This document shows, in pieces, positions 1 to 12,400 of a stretch of DNA of 64,000 nucleotides. The DNA comes from Haliotis asinina (taxonomy: Eukaryota > Mollusca > Gastropoda > Lepetellida > Haliotidae): the NCBI RefSeq assembly GCF_037392515.1, contig NC_090283.1, positions 27,420,249 through 27,484,248 of the forward strand, written 5' to 3'. Below the pieces are notes generated by a model, which saw only the letters and a list, made by a program, of their open reading frames with translations, was not told the DNA's origin and did not search any database. Numbering within the stretch: position 1 is the stretch's first letter; every line of letters begins with the position of its first letter. The position numbers were made by a program, and so were the translations under genes.

Positions 1-157
1 TGTTCTTCAAAGTAAGAGCAAACTCAGATTATGTTGCTGAATCCTCGAATTTTGCAACAAGAGGCTGAATTTCAGCAATGAAAAAATTGCTTGTCCTTTC
101 GTAAAAACAGAATGATTCAACGCTTTAGCAACCATGAGAGTCTCTTGCAATAGGCAA

Positions 158-460
158 TCAAAAGTCTAGTTTGAATGGTTTCAGGAGATGTTCAGGTGTT
201 TCTTGATGGAGGGATGGGGGTACATTACCAGAGTAACTGTCCTCTTCATAAGATTCCTCCTTGATGTCATCCCCAATAGCACTGTTGATGAGATTGTCGT
301 ACTCAGTGAACCTGTAGCTCATGGACTGGCGAGATCGACATGACCTCTTGGAGTACACCTCATCAGGGACCTCCTTCTCCTCCTTCATGATTCGCTTCGT
401 CACTATCGCCAACATTCTCTCCTCCCGTTCCTTATGCTGCTGGATGTTGCTCTTCTTGTC
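158..460 (-). CDS. RSF1: RSF1 exon 13 and stop
   Basis: Residues 1360-1459 then TGA at 158-160. It contains [20 protein letters not shown] then [10 protein letters not shown], a conserved block after the PHD helix. Vertebrate RSF1 continues for about 450 more residues. Either this mollusc protein ends early, or the last stretch is intron read-through after a donor such as CTG/GTAATG at about 222-227, with further exons left of the window. Confidence 0.82.
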   Translation of the reverse strand, partial: DKKSNIQQHKEREERMLAIVTKRIMKEEKEVPDEVYSKRSCRSRQSMSYRFTEYDNLINSAIGDDIKEESYEEDSYSGNVPPSLHQETPEHLLKPFKLDF

Positions 461-3400
461 CTGTCAAAGTGATTGGAATTAACTCACATCACATAACATT
501 ACAAAGATGCCCCCCAAAAAATGACCAGGAATTTGTGCAAAACATTACTTTGTCTATTTAAACACTTCACCTAATTTCTATCACTTTTCAGACAATCACA
601 AAAGGGATGCAACTCTGCACTGTCTTCTATGATCAGCTTGTAGACTCTTAAATGTTACTGACATGACACTAAACATAATCATACTGAATGAATACATACC
701 TCTTTTAGAATGTTATCCAGACTTATACCTACAAAGGCTAGACGTTCTTTCCTGAAAAGAAAACAACTCGTAACACTATACATACTGCACCATGTAGGTA
801 ATGTAATACTGTAAATAAGGTATCACAATGTCAAAGGAATTTATTCAATGTTGATTATTGTTCACTGAAAAACTTCAATTGAATTTTGGTTAACACTTTA
901 TAAATTCAGCTTAACATTATTTTTTTAAGTATTTGAGGATTTTCACTTTCATAAAAAAATATATATTGGCAGTGATATGCATGACCCTTGGAAATTCTAG
1001 AAAAGGTGAGCTTGGGAGTCAAACACAAGACTATTTGGATTGGTTCAGTGGAGCCGTAGACATCTCTAAGTTCAAGGATTACATGAAATGCATTCAAAAT
1101 GCAAACATCCTACCTTCTGACTAACCGCTCCCTCTTTTTTAAAGAGACATCTAGGTTGAGAAGATTTTCTTGTAGAACCTGCACCAGCATGACCTTGTTA
1201 CAAAAAACAAAACATTCCATAATTTAGCATGACAACATATAAACACATGTTGACAAGGAATGCATTACAACAGTATATATCATGCAGTGAACATTCATAT
1301 TATTGAATAACTGTATGTAGGGACGGTGCATAGGGACTGTGACAGACAGGTTCAGGCACATTTACAACAGAATGGGGTGGTGATGGGGTGTGAATTGTGA
1401 TAAGGTGGCAATAGGGATGGGAATGTGGCGGGATGGGAGTGGGGTGAGGATAGGGAGGGGAAGGGGATAGGATAGGGTAGGGTTAGGTAGGGCATAGGGG
1501 TGGGGTGGGGAATAGGGTCCACCTTTTTCGTGGACTTTATCAAAACCAAGCAGTTGTTGGAGCGACTTACATGTTGACAAGGTGGACAGTACCAGTCTCC
1601 ATCCGGAATGATCATGATCGGTGGTCGGAGACAGGCGGTGTGGTACCCACTATCACACTTATCACAGAGCAGAATCTGAAAAAAAGGGGGAAAGATGAGC
1701 CACTATATAGTTCTGATCACAAATAGCTGCATGTGACTGTGCCTCCAAATTATGACTGAATCAGCCAGAAATAAAAAAAACCCCGAATACCAAGCAGAAT
1801 TCACTATGGATACACTCTCTTACAAACAGCAACTTCTAGCAGACTTGAACAGATTAATTCTTGGAATTGGCAAACTCTACATGATTACTTGGGACTGTCA
1901 AACCAACTGATTAATGTACAGAACAGTTGAAACCTAGAACAATTTGTGCGGGTCAGTGTCAATACTTGTGTAGTCAAATAAAACATCTGTTATCTGAAAC
2001 GACGGCTCAAATAGTGTAGATAAACCAGTTCATAAGGAACATTACTTACCCATTCTGGATGGTCGTATCTCTTGCACTTGGTGCATGGTGTATCATCTGC
2101 ACCAGGCTGGAAGTTATCTTTCTCTGGAATCAATCAAAACATGCTGTAAGTGGCTGGTATTCTGATTTCACTCTAGCTGAGTCAGAATAAATGTGGCTGG
2201 TGTTAACACAAGCTCAGATGTTTTATCTTTCAAACAGCTTCTGGTCCTAATGACAAAATACTGCTGCGTTCAGTGTTGCATCTAGGATTTTTCAGTTGAC
2301 TCACTACCTTTCTGTTTCTGCACCAAACACTAATATTAGTATGCACAAGCTATTATGCACATACTATAATGTACATGAAATAATGTAAAAGTGTGATTAT
2401 ACTGATATTTAGATATTTTTGGAGATATTTAAGTAAATAATTGTATTTTCTGAAAACCTACCCCTATTCTGTGACATATGTACAAAGTGGACTCCCTTAG
2501 GTTTTTAATGAGAACATTTGAAAATTCTTTTCTGGTTCTTGGTCTTCCACTAAGAAACAGCCTTCCAAAAGTCACACTTGTCAAATGTGGATGCCAGTAG
2601 TTTTATCAACATGTGTCTGTTTAAGGTGATAGATGACAGTCTATTTCTAGATGGGACAGCAGATCATTATGAAAACTGAATGCTCTTTCAGAATCTGCTG
2701 TGTGCAGTGGTATGACCAAGGCAATCCTTGCCAGTATCAACATTTTTGGAAACATAGGTGAGGGATAGGTGTTAATAAGGTTCCATAATGTCTTGAAATT
2801 ATCCTTAGGGTACATGAGTTCTAACACCACCGGCTTGACAAGTCCCCATTCCATCACAGTAGCATCGCAATGAGTCAATGCAGAACTTGTGATTCCACTA
2901 GAACTTGTCATGTCCTTCCTATTATCGTCACTCAGTATGTCTATAACCAGACTTCTATTTTTATCTGTTTTCTTTTATATTTTCATTTCTACGTAATCGT
3001 AAAATTATTACATAACGATTTCTTAAATAATATGTATGGTCGCCTGTTTCCCCGATATCAGTAGCTTTCCGTTCGGTAACATGACTCCACAGTGGAAAAT
3101 ACCTGCGTTTTCGATTAAGGCATTGTTTAGCAATGGATACCGTCCTCATAAATGAAAACCTGTAGATTTAGACACAAGTTTTGGGTAAAATAATGCTTTT
3201 CTGGACATATTCAGCCAGAAATCGCAACCTGTACCTAAATTATGGAATGTGTTGGACTGGGTTATGACTTGTGACAAAAATGCTTTATACATATATTTTT
3301 GGATTCAACAGCGTATCCAAGCATGAAGATAGAGGTAGCGAAAGCCGAGGCGAGATGTCACTCGTCTTTGAATTGACTTGCATCACACAATTGCACAAAA

Positions 3401-6400
3401 TGAAGGAATTTTATACATTAGTTTAGTCAATTTAATTAATCATTTCCTCAAACATCGAGTTGATGTTGCAGCATGTGTTTTCAATATTATTGCGGAAAAT
3501 AGTTTATAACTTGAATTCTGTCGATAATAAGTAATGTTTCCAGACAAGGTGAAAAGTGAGAATTTAAAAAATGGATCATAAGTCAGGTAGGTTCCTAAAA
3601 TTATACCTCATTTTGACTTGCCTACAGCCTGGCCGATTAGTCAGCCTCTGGTGTCTGTTGACTAACAGTGTTGTGTCTGATTATTCGGTCTGCGGTGTTG
3701 AATGCGTTAACTGTTATATACAGTAATTTTGCATGTAGATTTTCAATGCATTAATCGCAATGCCACCCTAAATACCCTGTTTACTTCAAGTAGGTTCCTA
3801 TGAGCCATGATCCTCCTGATTATTATCAGTCTTTAATAACGTCATTACTATGTATTCCATGATCACCTTCCTTCAACTTCAGGGCTGTTTCCCTAGTTGT
3901 ATCTATACACATGTCACTGTCTAAACATAAACTATTTTACTTTGCACACCTGCTCGGGCAATCTGTCTCTGATAGTTCCTTCCCTTGGGAGTTAGGAAGT
4001 CCTCGTCATCAGTGTTGAGCTCCTCCTGCTGAAACTCATCTTCACCTGATGGCCCGAACACAAGGTCTTCTGAAGACTCGGACAGGTCATCACTAAATGA
4101 ATCAGACGACGGGGGCCGCTTTCGGCGCCGCCCACCTCTCTTGGGTCCATTTTCACTTGAATCATCAGCATCCGATGCCTTTCGTTTTCTTGCTCGGCCT
4201 CGACCCTTGCCTTTGCCCTTCTTCTTTCCTGGGCAGTAGTCAGAATCATCACTGCTGGTTTCTGACACTTGTTTCTTTTTCTGGTGATAGATTGTATGGA
4301 CACAATTATGTTATGTTCAAAATCAGGGTGAAAGATTAGGGTAATGTAGTACTGACCATTTCTTAATGCATGACTTTGATGTTGTAAAGTGAGTGAGCAA
4401 GTGTAGTTTTACTTCTAGCAACATCACAGGGGACACCAGAAATGGGCTTCTTACATTGTGCCATGTGGAGAATCAAACCTGGGTCCTCAGTGTGACGAGT
4501 GAAAGCTTGAACCACAAGGCTAAACCAACATACACTAATACATGTAGAAGGTTTGTATCAATATTTGACATCCCTGAACAGATATCTCATTGACTTCTAT
4601 AATATGCATATCAGTACTCATTTTCCACAAAAAAGCCGAATGCATAGAAGTATACAAGATCTCATGCATGCAATCTCAAAATGTATGAAAAATGTATTAC
4701 ACTCAAATGTTAAACAACAAAAGCTAATTGTGATGTCTAATGTGATAAAAGATCACTTAATATATGTAACAACCGCATGAAAATTCTGAAATACCATAAA
4801 GTGACAGAAGGGTTCAATACAGGGTACAATAAAAGGTTAGGTGTTGCACCTTTGAAAACTTTCAAAAGGCTGTCATTTGATCTCACTGCCAATGTTGTCA
4901 TACATCAGCTGAACTCTCAGTGGTGACATGGACAGGGAAATCAGTCTATAGTGAACACAAAGATAAAACATAAATAGAACTTGGGTCTAACCCTTACTTT
5001 GTCTCCATTTGTGACAACAGGATCTGCTGCTGCCCCTCTTCCACCTCGGCCCCTCCCTCTTGCACTACCCCCTCTTGCTGCTCTTCCTCCACGACCTCTG
5101 CCTCCTTTCACCTTACTAAGAGGAACATCTTCACTATCACTCTCTGACGAAGACACATTTCCCTTTCGCTTTGTCCTTGACCTTGCAGTACCACGACTTC
5201 TGGAAGCACCTCGTTTTGCTTTCTTTCCAGTTGGTTCCCTTGTGCCACGATCTGCTGTTCTTTTCACGCCCCTTCCTCCTTTTTGCTTCACTGAATTCTC
5301 CTTATTATGATCATACTCCTCAGTATCAGAATCATCATTACCATCCTTCAGTTTCCGAGCTGTTTTAGTTTTACCAGGTGTATCCCTAGAATTTTCACTG
5401 TCCAATGAACCATTTTCTGCTGTCTCAGATTCTTTTGGCACTGTTCTTTTTCTAGCTGATCGCCGTGAAGGTAAGTTCTCCAAGTCTTCATATTTATCTG
5501 GCATCTTCCTGGCTCTTCGAGAACTTCTGGTTGGTGTTGGTCGTGGTTTTACTTCAGGTTCAGGGTTTTTCTTTGACTCTACCTTAGTGTCTTCATCCTT
5601 TTCTGAATCTTCATCCTTCTCATCTTCATCAGAACCCTTTGTATTCTTGGCTTTCCTGGACCCACGTTTGATTCTAGAAACATTATCTTTGGATTTCGCA
5701 GTTTCTTCCTCATCTTCATCACATCTTTCCTCCACATCTTTGTCTTTGGAAGGCTTATTAGACTTTTTACTTTGTTTGACAGCCTTTTTACTCTTCCCCT
5801 TAACAGTTTCTTTCACATCTGGACTATCATTAACAGTATCACCTTCATTACCTTCCTTATCACTAACAGAACCATCCTTATTGTCCTTATCCGCCTTTGG
5901 AGAATCATCTTTACCTTTCTTTGACTTGGCATTCTTTTTCTTATCCTTGTTACCACTATATTTTTCTGTACTGTCCTCTGCGTTTGAGGTTACACTACTC
6001 GAGTCTGTTTTAGCACATTTCACTGATTTCTTAGAGTCAGACTTTTTGTCACTATCAACACTAGAATCTTTATGTTGCTCCTTTACTTCTGAAGCTAAAC
6101 TGTCCGAGATTTTAGTCTGAATGTTTGATTCCTCTTTTTGTGCCTTACTGTCTTTGGAAGATTTCTCACAATCTTTTGAAATATTACTTTCACCATCCTT
6201 TTTTTCACTAACTGTTTCCTCTTGTTCTTCACTTTCATCTTTGGTCTTGTTTTCTTTGTCTTTTTTAGCCGGGAGTTTTCCTTTGACTGCTTCTGGTTCT
6301 TCTTCTGCTTCTCTCAATCTGGTTACGTCTTTTTGTTCATTTGAAGAATCCTCTTCCTCTTGAGAGGTTGTTTCTTTCGCATCTTCTACCTTCTCTTTTG

Positions 6401-9400
6401 TTTGTTCCATCTTTCCTTTAGCGTCCTCTTTCTTTTCTTTACATTTTTCTTTGTCTCCTTTGACATCCTCAACTCTTTCAGTTTGCCAATTGTTTCCTTT
6501 GTCTTTCTTTCCATTTGTTTCCTCTTTCAAGACTTTTGTTTCCTCCTTTCCTTTTTCTTGTTCTGATTCCCCCTCTTCTTTTCGTTTTTCCTCTTTCTTT
6601 CCAATACTTTCTATCATTTCCACTGTTGTTCCCTTGGATGTCTTGGTACTATCTTCTGTTTCTGTTTTGGCATCAGGTATAGATGAATTAGCTGACCTTT
6701 CTTTTTGTTCTAAACATTTGGTGTCTTCATCAACTTTCGTAGAACTGGACTCACTAGACTTTGAACTTGAATCTTTATTAACTTTGCTCTCATCACCACT
6801 GCCTTCCTTTACATCCTTTTCTCCAACAGGCGATTGTGTTTTACTGTTATCTTTGGCTGTTTCTACCTCAGTATGTGATTTCTCAGATTTCTGAAGACAG
6901 TCTTTCTCACATTTTTCTTTCTCCTCTCCTGACTTCTTTTGTGAACTACTGCTTTTTGATTCAGATTCTTGTTCAACATTAGAAACCTCATCTTTTCCCT
7001 TCTCATTGGATGTAACCATTTCTTTGGAAGTTTCAGAGATGGTTTTCTCAGCACTTTTGGCTTCAGACACTTTTCCACCTAGAGATTCAACATCATCATT
7101 CTGTCCTTCATCTAACACAACACTACTTGACTTGACTTCAGAAATGTCTCTTTTGTCTTTGGACTGTTTTGATTTACTTTCTTCGGATTTGGCATCAGAT
7201 TCTTCAGAATTGTTTTTCGGACTCTTATTTACAGAATCTTGGTTATGCTCATCTAAAGGCATTTCCTTTTCTGTTTTCTCTTTTGCCTCCTTATCATTCT
7301 TATTTGTATCGGGAGAAGCTGATTGTCCTGTTCCCCCTGTGTCATCTATCTTTCTCTCTGGCCTATCTGGTCCATGTTTCTCCTGGGGCTTGTCTTCGGG
7401 TTCCTTTTCCGATTTCTCTTCCTTCTCAAGTTCTTCCTTATTTCCCTCTCTTTCTTTCTTTAACTCCTGCTCTCTTTTTACCTTGGATTCTTCAGTAGCT
7501 TTTGACTTGGACTCATCACCCTCTTGTTCTCTCTTAGTATTTTCAGAGCTCTTACTCAAATCTTTTTCTTTGCTTGATACTGACACTTTCTGAGATTCTG
7601 ACACTTCTTGTTCTTCTTTCACAGACTTGCTTTCCTTTGCAGACTCTTCCTTGTTTTCTGGCTCTTCTTTCACTTCCTGTTTGATCTGGACATCTTCGAC
7701 CTTGATCTCAGTCTTCTCCAATTTGACCTTGACCTCTGACCCATCCTCATGTTCCTGTTTCAGCTCTTCCTTAACTTCTGCCTCAGGACTTCCTTCTTTG
7801 CTGCTCTTTGTAGAAGATGCTGTCAACAAATATGACAGAATTAAATAACTGACCATGGTACATGTTTTGAGGAAGTGTATGTGATCAAATAGATGATACA
7901 ACTGTGACTATAAATCATTAAATTACAAATAAAGTACACATATGGTTTAAAAAAACATAACAAAGGAAAATGTGAGGTTATCTGTCAGACTAAAAAGGAT
8001 CAGTGTCCAAGAAAACATAAAATATTTTATAACACCAAAGAAATCGTCAGACTACCTCAAGGAAAATTAAAATTGAAGGAAAAGTTTATGTTTGATCACT
8101 AACAGACATGATAGAGAATTACTCAAACATAGTGTGGTTGGGAGAATTTTGAGCATAATCTCAGTCACAGATCTTTCATCACTGCAACTGACAGATCACA
8201 CTCTAAGACTATTTCTCTCATGGAAGCCCCCCTATTCTCTCTCCTGATTCTCGGTGATCATTATTATTTTCTTGCAGAATCTTGCAAACAGAACCAACAA
8301 AGATGCCAACAAGTACATAATCAGAGGGATTGGGAGGGCAGGGAACAAGGAGTCCAGGAATAAGATGGCAGGGGATATCATAATAGGCTTCACACACTGT
8401 ATCCATGATGGGAATTCAGGGTCACACTTTAACTAGACTACCTCACCATCCCTCTTACAAATGAGACAGAAGATTAACAATAATAAAGAAACCACTTTAA
8501 TCACTTGCCTACTCCACAGTCAATCATACTGATGAGACAAAGGATTAACAATAATAAGAAAACACTCACAACTTATATCATCAAACTTTAAATCCCCATC
8601 TTCCTTCAGCTTTGATATCAACTTGGCCAAGTCATCCCGGTTGCTGAAACATACATGAAACCTTCTTCAAAAAAGAAGCCAGAATTACAAGAGCTGTATA
8701 AAACAGAAAATTCATATCATAAGGAACCGTCATTTGCAGTTACTTAATTACCTACCTGAAAAAAATACGTTCAGCACAAAATACCTTCATTCAAACTCCT
8801 GAAATATCTTGCTAATTTGTCTCAAACAAAATACTAACTAACAAACTATTCACAACTATTCAGCTTTTTTAGATACATAAGTTGAATCCAAATCAAAATC
8901 CAGCTAAGTCTTGGATGTAACTTCAGCCAATAGATAACCTATTCTCTCAATTTCCCACGCGTCCACATCATAGAAAATGTAGTGACAAAATTGGGAAAAT
9001 AGACATGATAGGTATTGTCAGTCAGTCAGTCAGTCAGTGAGATTAGTTTTATGTGGCTTTTAGTTATATTCCAGTGATATTACAGTGGAGGACACCAGAA
9101 AACAATGAAAAGGGCTTCCAACATTGTATCCATGTGGGGAATCCAACCCGGGTCTTCAGAGTCAAGAGCTATCACTTTAATCACTAGGCTATCCCACAAC
9201 CCGATACAGATTAGTGCAAGAGAGGCCCAGGTGTTCTACCTCACAAAAACGTATGTCTCCCTCTCCTTTCTGGATATATTAGTCTATGGAAATACAAAAA
9301 CAGCATTTCTTTCAAAACTGAAAATGTCATAGTTGAGTATCTGGTCATTACACATATAAAGTTTTATGCAAACACATTCGCTAGTCCAAACTGTTTGCAT

Positions 9401-12400
9401 GAAACGATTAACAATCTCTCTTTGTTTTCATGCATGCAAGACATTAAACTAACTGTGACATATCTAAATAACTGTTCACAAAATTGGATTTTGATATGTG
9501 TTTTATCATGTCAGTCTATCACAGTTTCTTAAACACACACAAAGTAAATACCCAAGGTGATATTTTTTCTCTTTTGAATTTCAAACAATGACTTTCAATT
9601 TTAGATAAAGAAAATCCCAAACGCATGCGTCAAGTGAGGGAGTTTTTTTAAAGCTGCTTTTGGGAATATTCCAATTACATCATACCAGAAATGGGCTTCA
9701 GACATTCTACTATTTCATATCAATGTGGGAAATTGAACCCGAGCTTTTGGTGTGATGCAGGACAGCTGCTTCACTTGATGCGCAACAAACCACTGCCCTA
9801 TACTTCAGGGTTAAAGACACCATTGAGAGATAAAAGAGATGAATTTACAAAAAACTCACCAGCACACCAGCTGCCATGTTTCACTGTCTGCATCATCCTG
9901 CTCCTCTCGGTACACCAGAAGATTCTGGTCCTGATCCTGCGAAGAAGAGTGAGTGTGAGTGAATGAGTATACCCTGCTTATAGAAATATTCTAGCAATAT
10001 CCCTATGGGGAACACCAGAAAAGCTCCAAAGACGACATAATCATACAATATGATGCCGGTCTGTAAATAATCAAGTCTGGGCCAGACAATTCTGAGATTG
10101 ATGTCATGAGCATCAATCATATTTAGAATATAGACGTGATGTAGATCCACCATAGCACACAACCTGTGTACATGTGCTTGACTACAGTTTGGACAAAGAC
10201 AAAAGTCTACATACCAGAAGGTACCAGTAAGCCAGTCCGTTCTTGTCCCGCCCCACTGGCTGGAAACGCATGTCCTCAGCTTTCCGCTCATTGACCTTTT
10301 CTTTGAATTTCGTGTTATAATCAAACTGGCACTCAAGCAGATTCTGAGACATAAATATAAAACAATATGCTGATTAAGTGTCCTGATATGAATGCAACTT
10401 GCATTACTCTTTCCCTTGGTGAGGGTAATATTTTATCTTACATTGCCATTTCTATATAACTGATTTAGCTTGATGAGGAAACATCAGAAATTATGCCTGA
10501 TTGAACCCTTTTATTAAGTATTGAAATGTTTGCTACCATGTTGGTTGACATAATCACCCACACAACTGGAAGAATCCCATCTCAAATAAAAAGGTTTTAG
10601 GGTTAATAGTATTTTCGGCCAGAAGACACTGAATGGACACATGAAGACAAAAAGCAGTACCTGTGAAGAAACCTCAGTTGCACATTACTGGTGAATGGTA
10701 TTGGTTTACCATATCCACTGCATGACATACACAGATAATCAGCTGGGGAAGTTTCCTCAGTGTAAGTAAAGGAAACAATGCAGTATCTCTTCTAAGCATT
10801 TGGTGAATGTGAGTCAATACTGGTAGTTGTTTTTAAGAAAAAAGGCGCAACCTTGATGCACTGAGACCAAAACAAGTCTAACAAGTTCAACATTCACAAA
10901 CCTACAGACAAAATTTCAACTGATGCCTTACAATAGTTTCTGAAGAAGCAAGATCACAGAGCATGCCGTGTTGGTTCTCACCTTTAAAATCCTTAGTTTT
11001 GTAGAAACTTTGGCCAATCGATAACCGATTCTCTCAATTTCCCATGCGTCCACATCAGAGAAGTTGTGACAAAACTAGGAAAATAGACATGATAGATACA
11101 GCGAGTGAGTGAGTTAGGTTTTAAGATATTTTTAGTAATATTCCTGCAACATCACAGTGGAGCCACTGGAGGACACCAGAAAAGGGTTTCAAACAATGTA
11201 TCCATATGGGGAATCAAACCCATGTCTTTGGAGAGACAACTAATGCTTTAAGTTTAACCACTATGCTACCCCACAGCCCCTTGAAAGATAGAGAATACGG
11301 GCAAAATAGGCCCAGGTGTTCTGCCTCATAAACAATGTATGTCTCTCTCTCCTTTTTGGACACATTAGTCCAAATTGTCTCCATGCAAATACACAGACAA
11401 CATATCTTTCAAAACTGAAAAGGCCATAGTTAAGTATCTGGTCATTGCATATATAGAGGTTTATGCAAACATATTTGCAAGTCCAAACTGTTTCCTTAAG
11501 CGTATGACAAATAAAACTTTCTACAAATTTTGAAACAGCTGCCTTCTGTAGGCATGGGAGATAAATGACTTCAATTCATGTAAAATTAGGCAGGAATTAT
11601 GGATCTATATTTTAACTGGACTACCAAGTATGTGCATAATCCAGTCAAAACAAGCAATGAAAATAATTGGTTCAGATTCACTTGCCATGTTTATAGATTC
11701 AATAAACTGCAGATCATACGGGCCTGTTGACATTTTTAGCTATTAGCCTGACAACAAATCCACTGGGCTCAGGCCCACATGCTGATGTCAATTTCACACA
11801 CTGATAAAACATTACTTAAAAAACATATCCTAATAACTTGAAATATTCAATGTAAAAACAAAACCAATAAGTATCATGAAATCAGCGTTTGCCCAGATGC
11901 AGAAAAACCTGCATATCTGACGAACAAATTGTCTCAAGTTTGCTGTGAATGGGTGATCTTTTTGTTGCAAGGGGCGATAAATCTCCTTCTTAAATGATAT
12001 AAGCGACGGCCCAACTTCTCGCTTCTGGTCTGGCTCCTAACTCAATGTGCACTGCCACAACTCGCTACATGTAAAGACAGAACCCAGCTTACATGTTGCC
12101 GTGTTCACGTTCACTGAAAAAACTATCGTTTACGATGAAAAGTCAAGTTGACATGATATAGATAAAGAGGGAAAACACAATGAAAAAACGGTATATTGCC
12201 ACGGCATTTTCTATGACAGAACACGAGGCAGTGCAAGTCTTGGGTGTCGTAGCATTTGTGAAAATTCTTTTTATATGTTATTAATCCCTATGCTATTTCA
12301 ATTGATAATTCGTTAACTATTGCTGCATTAATATCTTGCACATTGTTCCCATAAAACCACCAATCTCAATGTGAAAAATTGGAGATACACCTCCAACCAA

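Larger units (their letters stand above)
8881..9410. repeat. Intragenic duplication, copy A (second copy 10990-11495)
   Basis: About 500 bases including exon 3 and its upstream intron, with an embedded SINE, occur twice 2.1 kb apart. Shared landmarks are AATAGACATGATAG, GGCCCAGGTGTTCT and AGTCCAAACTGTTT in the same order. The SINE is inside both copies, so it predates the duplication. Copy A additionally has a (CAGT) run at about 9018-9038. Confidence 0.85.

Noticed and set aside
5587..7593. Several long plus-strand open frames (up to 195 residues) opposite RSF1 exon 7
   Set aside because: They are Ser/Leu/Phe-rich mirror images of the Glu/Lys/Ser-rich coding strand, with no domains and no splice logic.
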